A stretch of DNA of 64,000 nucleotides from Prototheca cutis (lineage: Eukaryota > Chlorophyta > Trebouxiophyceae > Chlorellales > Chlorellaceae), in contig BCIH01000010.1 in the NCBI GenBank assembly GCA_002897115.2, forward strand, positions 554,833-618,832. Direction: 5' to 3'. The stretch's first letter is position 1, and every line of letters starts with the position of its first letter. The position numbers and the translations under genes are program-made. Shown one piece after another: positions 35,701 through 48,300 of this stretch. Below the pieces are notes generated by a model. The model was given only the letters and a program-made list of their open reading frames with translations. It was not told the origin of the DNA and did not search any database.

Positions 35701-36052
35701 TACCAGTGGCAAATACCACCTTCTCGCCTTGCATGCATGGCCTGCAACTCTCGGCCTGGGACTCTTTCTCACAGACAATGGGATTCGGGTTTGGGTGGAT
35801 TTGTGGGGCACGTGACACCATTCCTGTCCCCTGAATCCCTGCTGAATTCCCCGGCATATGCGATCTTCGAAAGTGAATGGCACAATAGGTTTTCTACGGC
35901 GCGAGCTACCGAAGGGATGCAATTGTCGATTGCGCGTTCATTTTACTGCTAATAGGCGTGATTTGACGTGCAGATAGCTTAGATTGCGGCCCATGTAGGA
36001 GTGGGGAAGCCCCCCAGGACTCAGGCCAGGACTTTTTGTCCAGGGCTCGGAC

Positions 36053-37992
36053 ATGGCCGGACTTCAGTCTGAACTTGCGTCAGCCGCTGCAACTCAGAAA
36101 AAGTGTAGTGGGCAGACTGCGGCTATCCTGGATCGTTGCATCGGCGATGTGCTCCGGAGCTGCGAGTCGATCGTGGCAGGGGGGGATGTCACACAAGTTG
36201 TGGGCACCCTGAAAGCGTCGCTGGCTTCTGCCAAGGTCGAGTCTTCCTTGGCCCAGGCAACGAAGAGCCTCCACAAGGTTGTTGCATCGCTTGGAAAGGT
36301 ACGTGTGGTTCGAGGCGATAGCACATGAGGCGTACGAATGCCTCCGGGTTTCGGAGGAGACACGGCCACCCGTTGTCCAGCCTCGCCTTGAGCTTCTGCA
36401 GACGATTGAGGAGCGCTTCTCTGCAGACATATCGAGTGCACGGTGTGGTGCAGAATATGATCCCAATCTATTGAACGAGGTGGGTTCCTCACTGGTGCTC
36501 TCAATGCCCCTGAACGGTGGGCCCTGGCTCGAAAGGCTGGCGCAAGTGCCTGATGTTCTGCTGGATGTCCAATCCACTTCTGCAGGTGATATTGGATCAC
36601 TTCTATCAAGAAGGCCAGTTTGATGTCGCGGCACTACTGGCCGAGGAAGCCGGGATAGCACAGGCGCAGGACTTGCGCGAGCCGTTTCTGGCCATGCACC
36701 GGGTCTTGCAGCAGGTGGGATTGGCGAAGAGTGCATGGTTGTTGTCACGAAACTAGGAGCGGGGCAGCAGGGTGAATGACCCCTCACGCTGTGACCACTT
36801 CCTGATGCCATGCTGCAGATCCACGAGCACAATGTCCAAGCAGTGCTGGACTGGGCTGACCAGAACAAGGCACACCTGGAGAAGGAAGGCCAGTTTGCGA
36901 TGTCATTTGTCTTTCAAGTCCATCGAGTGGCATTTATCAAGACCCTGAAAGAGAAAGGTTGGCCGTGTGCTTTCGTATATGTGCTGCCATAGATCGTGGG
37001 GGTCAGCATGCGCTTTGGAGCGCTGAAATCTGACCGACGGGCAGCGGTGGGGATCTCAACAGCCACTGGTGCTTTGCAACGGGCCTTCCCCCTGTGCAGG
37101 ACGGCAAGCGGCGCTGGAGTATGGGCGGAAGCATTTGACGGCTTTCCAGGGGACCCACATGCCCAAGATCCAGCAGCTGATGGGGGCTCTCTGCTTTGCC
37201 GGCAGTGCCCATGTCCGCAATCCATACGAGGAGGCTATGTCAGATTCCATGTGGGATGCCCTTGCAAAAGATTTTGCCATCCAGGCGTGTTCCCTCCTTG
37301 GACAGGTGATTCGGGTGGTGGTTGGCTGTGACACCGAGCCATCGTGAATGTGCGGCGCCGATGCAACGTGCCATGTGACAGGCAAGCCCTCCACCTTCTT
37401 TGTGACAGGCTCAGAACAGTCCGCTGCTCGTCAGTGTCGCCGCTGGAGCGACGGCCCTCCCAACCATGCTGAAGCTCACGATGGTGGCACCCCTGCAGCA
37501 GGCACTCGATGTTGATGCCGAGGGCGAGAAGCAGTTGCCCGTGGACATACCCCTGGGTCGGGAATTCGTATTTAATTCCATATTTGCATGTCCCGTTTCG
37601 CGGGAGCAGGTGAGAGTGCCGGTTTCTGTCTGGCTATGGGTTGCTTGAAGCTCAGAACCCATGGTAGACGGGGTCGAGCTGCACGATGCCTGGTGCAGTG
37701 GCGCTTTCACGATGCTAATCGCCGCGCAGGTTGCGTGCGTTTTAAGGATCTGACCTGTTGCATCACCCTTTCCCTGAACCCAGCTCGGCAAGCGCCACAA
37801 TGGCCACCTCCTGAACCTTTGCAGAGCACTCCTGACAACCCGCCGGTGCTCCTGCCGTGCGGCCACTGCATGTGCCGCGAGAGCATCTTGAAGATTGCAA
37901 AGTCACCCACGAGGAGNTTTAAGTGCCCATACTGCCCAGTGGAGTCCACGCCACTGATGTGCAAAGAGATCATCTTCCCCCCTGTACCTTGA
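36053..37992 (+). CDS. RMD5: RMD5-type E3 ubiquitin ligase subunit (GID/CTLH complex)
   Basis: RING-type subunit of the GID/CTLH ubiquitin ligase. The first exon, 36053-about 36300, is a helical N-terminus (MAGLQSELASAAATQKKC). Around 36588 a LisH-like segment reads ILDHFYQEGQFDVAALLAEE. The CTLH region follows: VQAVLDWADQNKAHLEKEG, then LSFKSIHRVAFIK-like sequence near 36905 and LEYGRKHLTAFQGTH near 37117. The C-terminus has the degenerate RING (RING-Gid) pattern: FACPVSREQ (about 37585) and, after an intron, PVLLPCGHCMCRESILKIAK and FKCPYCPVE (about 37845-37935). That spacing is the RMD5 type, with Cys/His replacing part of a standard RING. The stop is at 37992. One N at 37917 is in the RING. 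Confidence 0.9.
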
Positions 37993-38232
37993 ATGGCAGA
38001 AAATGATGAAACCTTCTCGAGACTGGTCGACTCCCACCTGCACTGTATGGCTTTAATAAAGCATCAGGCTGAAGATGAGGTTTATGCTCGATCAACAGGA
38101 TCCCGCAAACTCGGATCAGACCATTTGCCAAGGCAATTTCCCGAAGCTGAGGGTGTCAGAGTATGAGAATATGGATAAAATAGCAATTGCAAAATTGTTC
38201 GTCGTGATGGGTCACAGTTTACATGTGTCTCG

Positions 38233-39618
38233 ATGACTTTCGGAATATGGGCGGGTGTCCCTGTGGCGAGCGGACAGCTTGCCTTCAAGCCGTTCACGGA
38301 GCGTCGAAGGTCTCGCGGCTGCAGGGTCGTTGCTCGCGTTGGTATCGAAGAGCGAGGTATGATTGACAGTCGAGTATGAATGCAACGCCCGTGTGGCTGC
38401 ACCGTTACCACGATGATCTCGTCGTGGTGGGTTGAGGAACCCTGTGCATCATCCGCACGCCCTTCTGCAGGTGGCCAGGAACGCCCAGTCGTTCTCACAC
38501 GGGAAGTTCACAAGAACGAGGAGCTCGCTGACCTTTTGCTGGCTCGCGGCATCCCCGTCTTGAAAGTACCACTGGTAAAGGCCATGCAGGGGCCTGACAG
38601 GTGCGGCCGGGGCGTCCCTCCTGCCACTGGCAGCACTGCGATCTTGGAGTACCACAAAAAGGGCCGGACTTGTGGGATCAACGCACGGGATGCTTGCCAC
38701 GTCGACGAGCTTGGCTGCGATCAACCACACGCCGCTGCTCCTGGGGGCCCGCCCGTGCAGATCTCAGCTTCCAAGGGCGCTGCAGGACAGCACCTTTGAT
38801 TGGGTGTGCGTCACGTCTCCAGAGGCTGCAGCTGTGACAGCCCGGGCATGGAAGGAAGCAGGTTGTCCACCCACCCGCTTCGCAACCGTTGGCCCAGGAA
38901 CCGCACGAGCATTGTCAAAGGAGACGGCATCTGCCGCCCAGTCTGACTTTAGTCCATCCGTGGTGCGCTTTGCAGCTGGTTGTGTCTCAAGGTGTTGTGT
39001 TGCGTAGTTGGTCAAGGGATGATGTTGGCAAGAGTCGGCTGAGTTGGCTTCTTGGTCACATTGACAGTCGCTTGGATTCCCTGCTGGTGCAGGCAAACGC
39101 AGAGTGCTTGGGATCGGAGCTGCCACATGTCATGGGGGACACGGGCAAGGTGCTCTACCCGACGAGCGCCAAGGCCTCGACAAGACTGCAAAATCTCCTC
39201 GCAAGGAGAGGGTTCACTGTTCAGCGGATGAACACGTATGACACGGTTTCCGTGGGCGCTGTAGACCCAGGGCTCTTGCAGGCTGCACAGTCTGCTGCGT
39301 TGATAAGCATCGCGTCTCCCTCGGCCATCAGGCAAGCAAGCATGCTGGTTTGTGCTTTGGACAGTGTGCACAAGACAATGGATCTCCGACTCCCGGATGC
39401 ATGCCAATGCAGTCGGTACCCACTCCTGCAGGTCATGGGTATCCATTGTGGGACTCGAGCATGCAACAGACCTGCCCGTGGCCTGCATCGGCGAAACTTC
39501 TGCGAGGGCAGCCGAGCAGCTTGGCTGCAAAAGAGTGGTCTGGTGCAGCGTCCCCGGACTGCAGCCCTTTGCCGACCTCATCTCACACGAATGGCACCTC
39601 ATAGTTTCTGACAGTTGA
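38233..39618 (+). CDS. HEMD: uroporphyrinogen-III synthase
   Basis: Closes and inverts ring D of hydroxymethylbilane to make uroporphyrinogen III, the shared precursor of chlorophyll and haem, in the plastid. Exon 1, 38233-38356, encodes a basic leader (MTFGIWAGVPVASGQLAF, then ERRRSRGCRVVARVG) suited to plastid import. It joins in phase to the exon from 38471, which starts GGQERPVVLTREVHKNEELA. Later: FDWVCVTSPEAAAVTARAW (about 38797), FATVGPGTARAL (about 38880), VLYPTSAKASTRLQNLLARR (about 39150) and VACIGETSARAAEQLGCK (about 39477). These are the conserved blocks of the otherwise poorly conserved family. The stop is at 39618. The exon border between about 38600 and 38730 is not resolved. 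Confidence 0.88.
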
Positions 39619-39935
39619 TCATGATTTTTTTTTGGCAAATGAACACATGGATTGGCCAGAGGCGGCTGTGAATAGCAGCCGGGAACGCAGTGGAACTCAA
39701 AGGTTTGGACTGATATAGTCATGTCATGAACCAGAAGACGTGTCAAGGCGAGTGCAGAAAAGGCAAGGACAGTGTTGGGAACGCTGCAATGGGAGAGGAG
39801 GGATGAGCGGCCGTATCGGTCATGGCACTGGGCCTCGGCGGCAAGCAATGGGAAATGAGCGTTGTTCTTCTACTGGGCAAGGCGTTGCTCCCTTTGCAGT
39901 CAAGGATGCTCCTCAATGGGCCGCAATGCCAGGCG
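39619..39935. other. Convergent intergenic region
   Basis: 317 bases where the uroporphyrinogen-III synthase gene (+) and GT49 gene (-) end. No feature recognised. Confidence 0.4.
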
Positions 39936-42533
39936 TTATATGGGTGCAAGCACATGCTCTGGGTCTTCCGTGTCCCTTACAGCCCTGCACTGCTTGTAGA
40001 ACGCGGTGCTTGGAGTCCATTGCCTCGACAGAATCTCTGTCTGCGCTTTTTGGTAGAGATTGTTCAGCTGCGGTGTGCAGGAGTGAGGGGAACGTGGAGC
40101 GCGGGTGAGCTCTCGGTGGGCAGTGATTCTGCCACTGCAGTCCGGTCACAAGTTGCCACGCACACTGCAGTGCTGCTCACTGGGCGTGGGCCCCATGATT
40201 CCACAACTGCGGAGACGACTGGGCCCACAGCACGCAAGCACAAATAGGAGTCTATGCCACGTACATGATCCCACTGTCCCGTCTTCTTGGTGAACTTGTA
40301 TGTCGCGGCCTTCCGGTGGGGGACATGGACGACAAATGCATTGGGGTGCACCACCCAGGACACACCCGTGACTGCATGGGAAGAGCATGGGAAGAGTTAG
40401 CTGTGCCTTTGCAAGGAAGTCAGCAAGACATCCTGCAGGGCGCTACCGGTTTCAGCAACCTTCCGGGTGGCCCCCCTTTCTTCCCCCACGCACACACATG
40501 CCCTTGCACAGCATGGTCCCCGCCCACACCTGATACATGGAGGAGGTGGACAATCTTGTCCCGGCCGTAGCCACGGAAGCGCTCATCGTACCATGGCACG
40601 TCTTGTCGGAGCGCCACGATGTACGGTTCACAGCCCTGGGAAACCAGGAGGGCGATTTGGCAGGTGGGTTGGCTCGGGAGTTTGGGGGAGGGGGTAGGTG
40701 TGGGCTGGGAAAGGACAGAGGGTTTTGAAACCATGAAGATTGCACTGCAACACAACAGACTGTTACCGGTCTTATTGTGAACACAAGCATCCGACCGCAG
40801 GCAATGTGCACTGCGGCGCCTGCTTACCTTATCGTACATGACAGGGTACACGAACGAGTCCCGGATCCAGCGGCCAAAGTCTGTTACGCCGTGGCCCTTC
40901 CTGAACTTGGACATCTGGAAGCCGCCAATCTTCTTGGCCTTGAACGCCTCCACGACTGCAGGCTTGCCAGCTGCAGAGGTGTGCAGTGGTGCAGTGCAAG
41001 GCACACTGTCAGTCGGCCTTGCTGTGCCGTCAGCTCAGTTTGCATGCAACCGTGCACACCCACCCACCTGCCCCACCAAAGCAAGCACGAAAGGCCCCAC
41101 CTCGAGCGAGGCTGACTGCGAGCTCCTCGCCCTCGGTGGTGTTGCCCGTCAGGGTTTCGAATGCCGGCAGGATGAGCACCCGACGTTGTGCCAGCAGCCG
41201 CTTGAGTCGCATGTGGCCCCCCTTGATTCCCAGCTCCTCCTGGAAAGACAGCGACGGCACAAAGTCTACGTCCAGCAGCAGCACGATCTGTGGATGGGGT
41301 GTGGGAGAGGGGAGCTGGTGGGTGGGAGAGCGGGGGTTGCTTCCACAGTTGGAGGCGCTGCAGGTGGCATCGACAGGCCCATCCTCACATCCACCATCCT
41401 CTGACCTCCGTTTGGGCAAGCATGAGTGCCCGATTCCTGATAGCATTAAAGGGGTAGAGCCCTGTCTCCGTCTCGTTCGCAAAAGACTCGACCATAAGCT
41501 CCAAGTCCAGGGTGCAAGCCCCTGCACCGATCCGGAGCCATTGGGAACCAGTTGGGCCCTCCNAAACATGCATCACTCATCGAGCTCAATGGCGCACACA
41601 TCCGATGCCAGCCTCAGCCGGTTTTAGCATAGGAGCAGCATCGTTTAGCGATGCCAGATTAAGAAGTGAGGTTGAAGGTTTTGGGCTACAGAGTTACCGA
41701 CTGAAATGCACCCATGCCCGTGCACTCTCGCCCACTCTATCCATTGCCCTCCAAGGGCCCAAGTTGCAAACCATTCACCTCCCCCTCACAGCAGCAAGAA
41801 CCCCTATCCCACAAAAAATCCCCGCACATCCAACAAACACACACACGCACCAATCTGCTCGAGGTCTGCATGGAAAGCAGCGAGTCTTTCCACTGCCGCC
41901 CGCACGGGCAGGCCATGGATGCTGGCGTCCTCAAATGCTACAACTCGGCTGTCGACCACCGGGACGTAGAGCGCAGCAGCTATGACATCTGTCCAGGCAT
42001 CACACTGTCGGCGCAGCATGTCCAGTCGGTTGAGCGACAGCTGCGTCACGAGCGTGACGCCTTGCTCGCGGCGGGGCCGCAAACCGCGCCAGGTGTGGAC
42101 CCGACGCAGCTCGGGCAGCGCGGTTCCGTCAGGCGCGGGACCGCACAGTGCCATCAGCCGCGTGTTCGTGATACTGGAGATGTAGGCGTCACGCTGCCGC
42201 TCCAGTGCCACAATTTTGTCTTCAACGTCGGGTCCGGGGCGCCCCTGCGGCAGTCCGGGGCCGGGATGCGCCAGAGGCAGCCTCGCCGGGCCGCCCCGGG
42301 CAAACAGATCCAAGACGCCGACCACCAGGCCCAGGACCATCTGCACAGCATCACATTGGTGAGTCTATGGGAGAGGTCCATGCCAAAACTGCTGCAGCAC
42401 AGCCACATGGTACACAGCGCAGCAGTGGCGACGCTCTGCAACTCGACCGGCCGCCACGCACCGCAGCAGAGATGATTGCCATTTTGCGCACACCTCTACG
42501 GGCGGCTCGAACATTCTTGCAAGGAAGCTCCAT
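39936..42533 (-). CDS. LARGE/B4GAT1-like GT49 glycosyltransferase
   Basis: Predicted type II Golgi glycosyltransferase of CAZy GT49. Animal relatives (LARGE, B4GAT1) add glucuronic acid or xylose, but the algal substrate is unknown. Exon 1 (42462-42533) and the exon starting at 42340 join in phase to a basic tail (NVRAARRGVRK) and signal anchor (MAIISAAMVLGLVVGVLDLF). Then TLVTQLSLNRLDMLRRQC (about 42040), YPFNAIRNRALMLAQTE (about 41420-41450), the DxD metal site IVLLLDVDFVPS (about 41260-41290), and FKAKKIGGFQMSKFRKGHG (about 40890-40945). PWYDERFRGYGRDKI is near 40570, HPNAFVVHVPHRK near 40330, and a final exon ends EHVLAPI. The order matches LARGE (FLSDIDFLP; YDERFxGYGxNKI; PNAFMIHMPH). 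A longer start at 42683 is possible. One N near 41563 lies in an intron. Confidence 0.88.
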
Positions 42534-43029
42534 GCTCCACTTTCCCCCGGCGATGGTGGATTTTCGGGCCTCCGGGCTCTCCAGCTGTTGGCTGCGTTCA
42601 CGAACCCGCTGCCCGCGACGGCCCTCCGGGTCCTGGAGGCCACTGGGCCGCCCTGCCAGTGCGCCCTCCTCTTTACAATCCAAGTTGGACTTTCTGGGCT
42701 AACAATCTCCTTACGCCGTTGACCTCGCGCACGCCAGTCGCCAGCGACGTCTATGCCATTTCAACGTCACACTGCCACAGCTGGAAGGCAGCTCCCACTT
42801 TGCAGCGCTGCTGCCAGACTCACAGGGCATGCATGCTCGCAACGGTACCAATTCAATAATAAAACAATACCGGGGACCATTTGCTGGTCGAAGAACTGGA
42901 ATNGAAGAGGGCGATTGGGGTTTGCTTACTTTACACCGGACGGGCCAAAATACCCGAACGGCCGGTGGCCTCCATTTCAACGGCGCCAGCCCCAACCAGC
43001 CAGCACTTTTGATGGGAAGGGAATGGCGC
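42534..43029. other. Intergenic region
   Basis: About 500 bases between the start of the GT49 gene and the left edge of repeat copy A. One N at 42903. No gene recognised. Confidence 0.4.
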
Positions 43030-43737
43030 GATCTCCAATAATCCCCTCCAGGCCCTCCCGTGCAGAACCCCCTTCTGTGGCTGCAAAAGGATGTTTATTC
43101 CGCACCAAAAGCACGGTTTGAGAACATGACGCGGCCAGTACGGAGCGCGTTCGTGGGCAACCATCCTTCGACGTTCGGGGGCCGCGCAGCTGCGGAGGAC
43201 GGGGCCACCAAGCCGCGCGTGTAGGCCCTTGCAACGCCTGTCAACTCCAGAAATCGAGATGATGAAAGGATTGAGGGTGCAGATGGGAGTTGCGATTATG
43301 TCGGTTTCTCGCTCGGTGGCCCTTGGCTTTCGTCAAACGCGCCGCCAGGAAGCAGTCTTAGGGTTGGCAATCGCCTTAGGGTTCATGCACTGGTTGTGCC
43401 CCAGGGCAGGTGCTGTTTGGGTTGATGTCAGAAGAAAATCTCGTCTTACACCTCCATATCATTATTCAATTGCCCATTGTTTTGTCGAATCAAGGGGAGT
43501 ACTGTGCAGACAAAGACAGGTCAATCTGTCTAGGGATCAGACTCAAGTTCAGCAACAGGCAATGTCGTGGCCACCGTTTTCTGGACCTCTGCAGCTGCAT
43601 CTGGCCTCGCTGTGCTCCTCCGCTTGTACTTCTGGCAGTTACGGTTCTGTCTGCCACCCGATCTTCCGCTTCTTGGATCCAGAGCCTGAGTTGGGAGGTA
43701 TCTCAGCCCAGAGTCCTTCTTCTTCCAGCTCTGTTAC

Positions 43738-44241
43738 TCACTTGTCGACGGATTCCGGGGAGCGGGTGTTCAGTACTTTGTGAGTGAATCGAAGAAGGTA
43801 ATCCTTCGGTGCGTGTGGGTCCTCCAGCATGAAACGCTGCACCATGCCATTGATGACAAAGTCTTTCAGGGGGTGGCGAGGGGGAGGGATTGAAGGTCCG
43901 GCATCATTCCCACTTGGGGGTGCCGCATTCGGGGTCAGCGAGACCAGCTGGCTGTCCATAGCAGCCTGCTGGGATCTGGTAGCATGGATGTCTCGTGGTG
44001 GCTCCTGTTCAGCACAGCGGGGATTGGGCCAACGCTGCCGGCGGCTGATCCGACAGCCGACCGCCTGCTGGTTTGGATCGTGCCAGTCGTCCATGTGCTG
44101 GGCGTGATCGTCAGGCTGAGCAGCTGTGGTGGCTGGTGCCGGTTGATGTCCATAGTCAAAAAACGCCTTCTCCTCATCCTGCGTTGAAGCCAGACCACGG
44201 GGATGGATAATGCAGCCACTGCATCTGTCTGGTCGATGCAC
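43738..44241 (-). pseudogene. antisense ORF of repeat copy A (unknown protein, broken)
   Basis: Minus-strand frame running through repeat A, matching the frame at 49184 of copy B: SQLVSLTPNAAPPSGNDAG, then IPPPRHPLKDFVING and MVQRFMLEDPHAPKD. In copy A it ends at a TGA where copy B has TGG (VDK-stop versus VDKW), so it is truncated. Low-complexity N-terminus rich in Gln, Asp and Pro. No known domain. It could be an accessory protein of the element or the displaced N-terminal part of a former nuclease. Confidence 0.45.
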
Positions 44242-44576
44242 CAGCTGTCACAGGGCCGGACACAGCTCTCCAGTCGGCAGTGGGCCACCCCGCACGACAC
44301 ACTGCTGCCACGTGAGCATGACCTCGAAGGGAGGGCTGCACCGGCGGCTGCCCTGGGATGCGCACCGCAGGGGTGGCATTGAGGCGGCCGAGCACCCGCA
44401 AGAGGCACGCCTTCATGATGCGGCGCGGGTCGGAAGAGAAGACACCCACCCAGACGGTACGCCGGCATCAAGCGCAGCAGGTGCTCCAGGCAGGGNCGAG
44501 GCCGGTGGACGTGATGCCCCGCGGTTAACGGTGGCCCCCATCCAGCAGCAGCACTGCGCGCAACGCAAACAGCAGC

Positions 44577-44828
44577 ACCGCCCGGAACAAGTACGCCATC
44601 CTCAGATGCGACCGTTGTGGCGTGGTGTGGAACCGCGACGTCAACATGGCATGGAACATCCGCCACCTGGGGGAGAGACTGGTCCTGACCGGCGACAGGC
44701 CGCCGCCTTTTGACCGCAAAACCAAGCTCCCCCCCCTTGCACATCCCCTGCCTCCCAGGCGCTCCACCTGGTATGATTTCATCACCAAGATACTCCGCTG
44801 GCCCTGGTCTGCGGAACAGTACCATTGA
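44577..44828 (+). pseudogene. Fanzor/TnpB-like zinc-ribbon tail in repeat A
   Basis: Reads YAILRCDRCGVVWNRDV and then NMAWNIRHLGERLVLTGDR, followed by PPPFDRKTKLPPL, to a stop at 44828. CxxC followed by VVWNRDVN..xNI is the C-terminal zinc-ribbon and RuvC-III (Asp) signature of TnpB and Fanzor nucleases. Upstream in this frame a TAA occurs near 44525, and no RuvC-I/II block or first Cys pair could be found, so only the tail remains. Compared with copy B it has MAW where B has AAR in the RDVNAARNI motif, a sign of decay. Confidence 0.65.
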
Positions 44829-44845
44829 ACACGTGCTGTGAGGTA

Positions 44846-45396
44846 ATGCCCAGTAACTTTGTTGCTCGGTAACCTCGCAGGGTGCCTCCTCTTCACCGAG
44901 TGCAGCCCGGTGGAGTGCGAGCGCTTGTGAGTGGTGCCGCCGCCAGATTCGGGGCCCCCCCATTTTTTGGTGATCGTACACCACTGCACTGGTGTTCGTG
45001 CTTGAAAAGCAGTTTGGCCATTGCAAACTCGACCAAACATGCAATCCTGTTCACATCTTGTCTGCATCCAGGGCTCATCGTGGCCACATATCATATTCAT
45101 CGTGCATGCCGCCGCGGCCTGTCTCCATTTTGGCCGCGCCTGGGTTCTCGACTGCGATCGAAATCGCGGCTGTACCGCTCGTCCCTCCTATCCCTGTCGA
45201 AGACCAAAGCGCTGGGTTGCGTGAAGGCCACGCATTTGAGTGAATTCCGCATGTGAACTGTGTGTGACGCATGTCACAAAATCAAAGACATCGCCNATAA
45301 ATTGTCAACTCCCGGGGGGCAACTGGCGGCACATACGCCTTCCAGGCCCCACCATCTGGCACACCCAGGGCGACGCCTGCAAGACGGCGTAAGTTC
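44846..45396. other. Intergenic region
   Basis: About 550 bases between the right edge of repeat A and the stop of FIP1 (-). One N at 45296. No feature recognised. Confidence 0.4.
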
Positions 45397-48300
45397 TCAC
45401 CTCGTGGGGCTATGTCTCGCACGTTTTGGGGATCGGGATCGCGGTCTATGCCTTCCCCCGTTGTCTTCCCTCTGCTGGCCGCGCGTCCGGGGCGACGGGG
45501 AGCGGGCAAACCTGTCTTGGCGGGGAGAGCGCCGCCATTCGTCCCTGGCAGTGTCGTGATCAAGGAATGCCCTCAGAAAAACAAGGCCAAAAGCACAAAT
45601 TGTGGAGGGGACACATTGAATCGGGCTGGCATGCTGCCGGCCACAGATCCTAGCCTCGCATCAATGGCCCCTGCCTTCTCAGAACGCTGCAACTGGACAA
45701 GCTCTCCAGCGCCGGATACCATCCCAACGCTCCAAGCAATCATGCTGCATTGGGCAAACTTTGGGGGACCTAAAGCGGAAGTCGCCCACCAGCCTTCAAA
45801 CTCACCTCGTCGTCATGTCATCCCGCCTCCGGCGCGTGTCCGGGTTCTCACGCCTGTGGATGCAAGGATTCAGCGCAGCAAAACCTGCCGTGGTCGATGG
45901 TTGCTTTACTCGAGCATGTGCACATTCCTTGAAAAAGCAGACACCCACGGCCCCCGTGAGGTCCCTCACCTCTCTGCACGGGACCGTTCCGACAGCAGTT
46001 CTCCTCCAAAGGCCGGGGGTGTCTGCCTGCCTTCATCGCCAGGCTGATGCCGGGTCATGGGGAGAGCTTGCTGCTGCCGCTGCTGCTCCTGCTGCTGCTG
46101 CTGAGGCATGGCCGGGTGCATAAAGGGCTGGGGGAATCCCACGGGCATGGCAAAGGGCGGCGGCAACATCGCCGGAACCAGTCCCTGTCCAGCCATCGGG
46201 AAGCCCATGCCATTGACATGCTGCATCGGCTGCGGCGCAGTCGACGGCGCATGCTGTCCGCCGTCCCNACTCCCGCCCCCGTGGTTTGGCGAGCCAGGGG
46301 GAGGCGGCGGCTTTGAACTGCCACCAGGCCTGGACCCGGACCCGCCCTGCGTTCGGGCCGGCCTGGGCTGCGCCGGAGTGCCGCCAGCCCGGCGCTTGGG
46401 CGCGCCAGCCTCCTCTGCCCCGTGACTGGCCGCTGAGCTGGGCTTGCCTGACTCCCCGCCGCTGTTGTTGATGTCCAGGGCGTCCAGTTCACCTCCCGTG
46501 AGCACGATGATGTGATCCCACGGGCTGCCAAATCGGGGGTAGTTTGTCCTCTGCAGGTGCACGGTCAGTGGGACAAGGGATGAGTTTGGGATGCAACTGA
46601 GTGTGCAGAAACCTCACGCAACAATACACTCAACCTCATCCAGGGTTGCAATGGAGAAAGCAGCATGCAAAGCCGACCCAAGCAGCACCGACCGGGGGCC
46701 GTTCGCTCGTCACAGAGGCTCGGTAGGCTGCATCGTCGTCATTGGCGCCAGCTGCCGCAGGAACCGTACCGGCCGAGGCCGGCGGCGGCGGCGTGGGCTC
46801 GGACCTTCCCGCCTTGAATGGCACCCGCGTCTGGTCCAGGGTCTGGATCTTGCTCTACACGATGGCACCGACGCAGAAAGGGCAGTGTGTGCATTTGGGT
46901 TCAACAGGTGTGCCACCAGGCCCGGGGGTGCACGGCGCGCCAGTGTCCAACTCCCGCGCCCAGCCTGCACCCGCAAAAGCCCATCAAACAGTCTTCACCT
47001 GCATCACAAATTCCTCGCGGTATCGCTGCACCGCGGCGACATATTCCTTCCATGTCCTCGGGTTCATGCCAAAGTTGAAAAAATCCGAATAATCAATACC
47101 CGGGATCCTGCGGATTGCAACGGGAGGGCGGGCATGGAGTTTCTTCACACGTTTCCATCCACTGCATCCCCTGCTCACACGCATTTGCGCCAGCTAGTCT
47201 CACGGAATGCAACAAGACGGATCAAAAAATGCCTCTTGGAGGCTGCCATCCGCCAGCCATGTGCGAGCTGCTTTCCCGCCATGCCACGCACCTCCAGGGA
47301 GCGTTGACGACACGGTCAATGTCCAACGTAAAAATCTCCCCGTGGCCCAAAGCCAGGAACTCCTTGTACTCCTCGGGCGTTACGCGTGTCTGCAAAGCAT
47401 TTCATGGGAATGGGTCATCTGCCTCCACTGCCACTTCAGCACAGCCGTCGATTCCACCTCCGATGGATGTGGCAAGGTCCACCACCACCCATGTCCAGAA
47501 CCTCACCTGGCCTGGCAATTTAATGGCCTGGCCTGGCTTGGCCTCGGACAGGAAAGCAGGCTCCTCCTCTGGTTCTGCAGGGATACCCAGCCCGAGTATC
47601 ATGCTGGGACAGGCCAATTCCAAGCCAGCAATATGCTTTCAGCAGCATCCATGCCGGGCTGCATGGCGAGGCCCTGCAGACTGGCCCGCTTTCACATGCC
47701 TGACAGCCACTGGGATGCAGCACCGCACCCTGACGAGAAAGCAACACAAGGCCACAGTCCAGCGCACATACCTGTTTGTCCAGTTGGGCCCCGGGCAACC
47801 GTATGGGTCATGCTCCCGAGGCCGGGGATGGCGCTGCGAGGAACCCCCCCGATAGCAGGTCGGCCGGTGCCAAATCCAAAGCCTGAAGTAGCAGGGCCGG
47901 CTCCGGCACCACCCGACTCAGGCGCCAGTCCAGGCAAGGTTGACAGGGTGGGCCGGGGCCCAGCTATGCTCCCGGGCCCACCCGCGGGTGGCTGGACACT
48001 CAATCCTGGAACTTCCCGAGGCCTTTGATAACTCGGGCGGTGTGCGGTCGGGTCGTAAGACGTCGCATTCTCATCCAGGGTGATCATGAGGTCATCCTCG
48101 CTGTCCTCTCCCTCCCCTGCACCCGGCGCATGTCCGCCGGCTGGCACCTCTGCTTCCGCCACCCAGCCAGGAACCGGCTCGGCTCCGACCTTGGCAGGGG
48201 CCGCAGACCACGCAGGCTCTGCAGGGACAAGACCCTTGTGATGTCATGTGAGGATGAGTACAGCGATCCCCGCCATCCCACGGCTGCATCTGCTGGAGAT

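Larger units (their letters stand above)
43030..44845 (+). mobile_element. 1.8-kb repeat copy A, Fanzor-associated
   Basis: Diverged direct copy of 48690-50490 (same order and orientation, small indels). Landmarks shared by both: TGTTTATTCCGCACCAAAA (about 43092 and 48767), CAACGCCTGTCAACTCCAGA (about 43234 and 48907), GCACTGGTTGTGCCCCAGGG (about 43387 and 49040), and at the right GCGGAACAGTACCATTGAAC (about 44810 and 50455). No terminal inverted repeat was found, as expected for IS607- or IS605-derived elements. It encodes a plus-strand zinc-ribbon tail at its right end and a minus-strand frame in its middle (see separate entries). Edges are set by where similarity fades and are good to roughly 20 bases. 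Copy A has about 20 bases near 43350 that copy B lacks. Confidence 0.7.

Noticed and set aside
44210..44713. 167-codon plus-strand frame in repeat A, open in repeat B as well
   Set aside because: It is out of frame with the zinc-ribbon tail, and its translation (His/Arg/Pro-rich) has no motif; probably a shadow.
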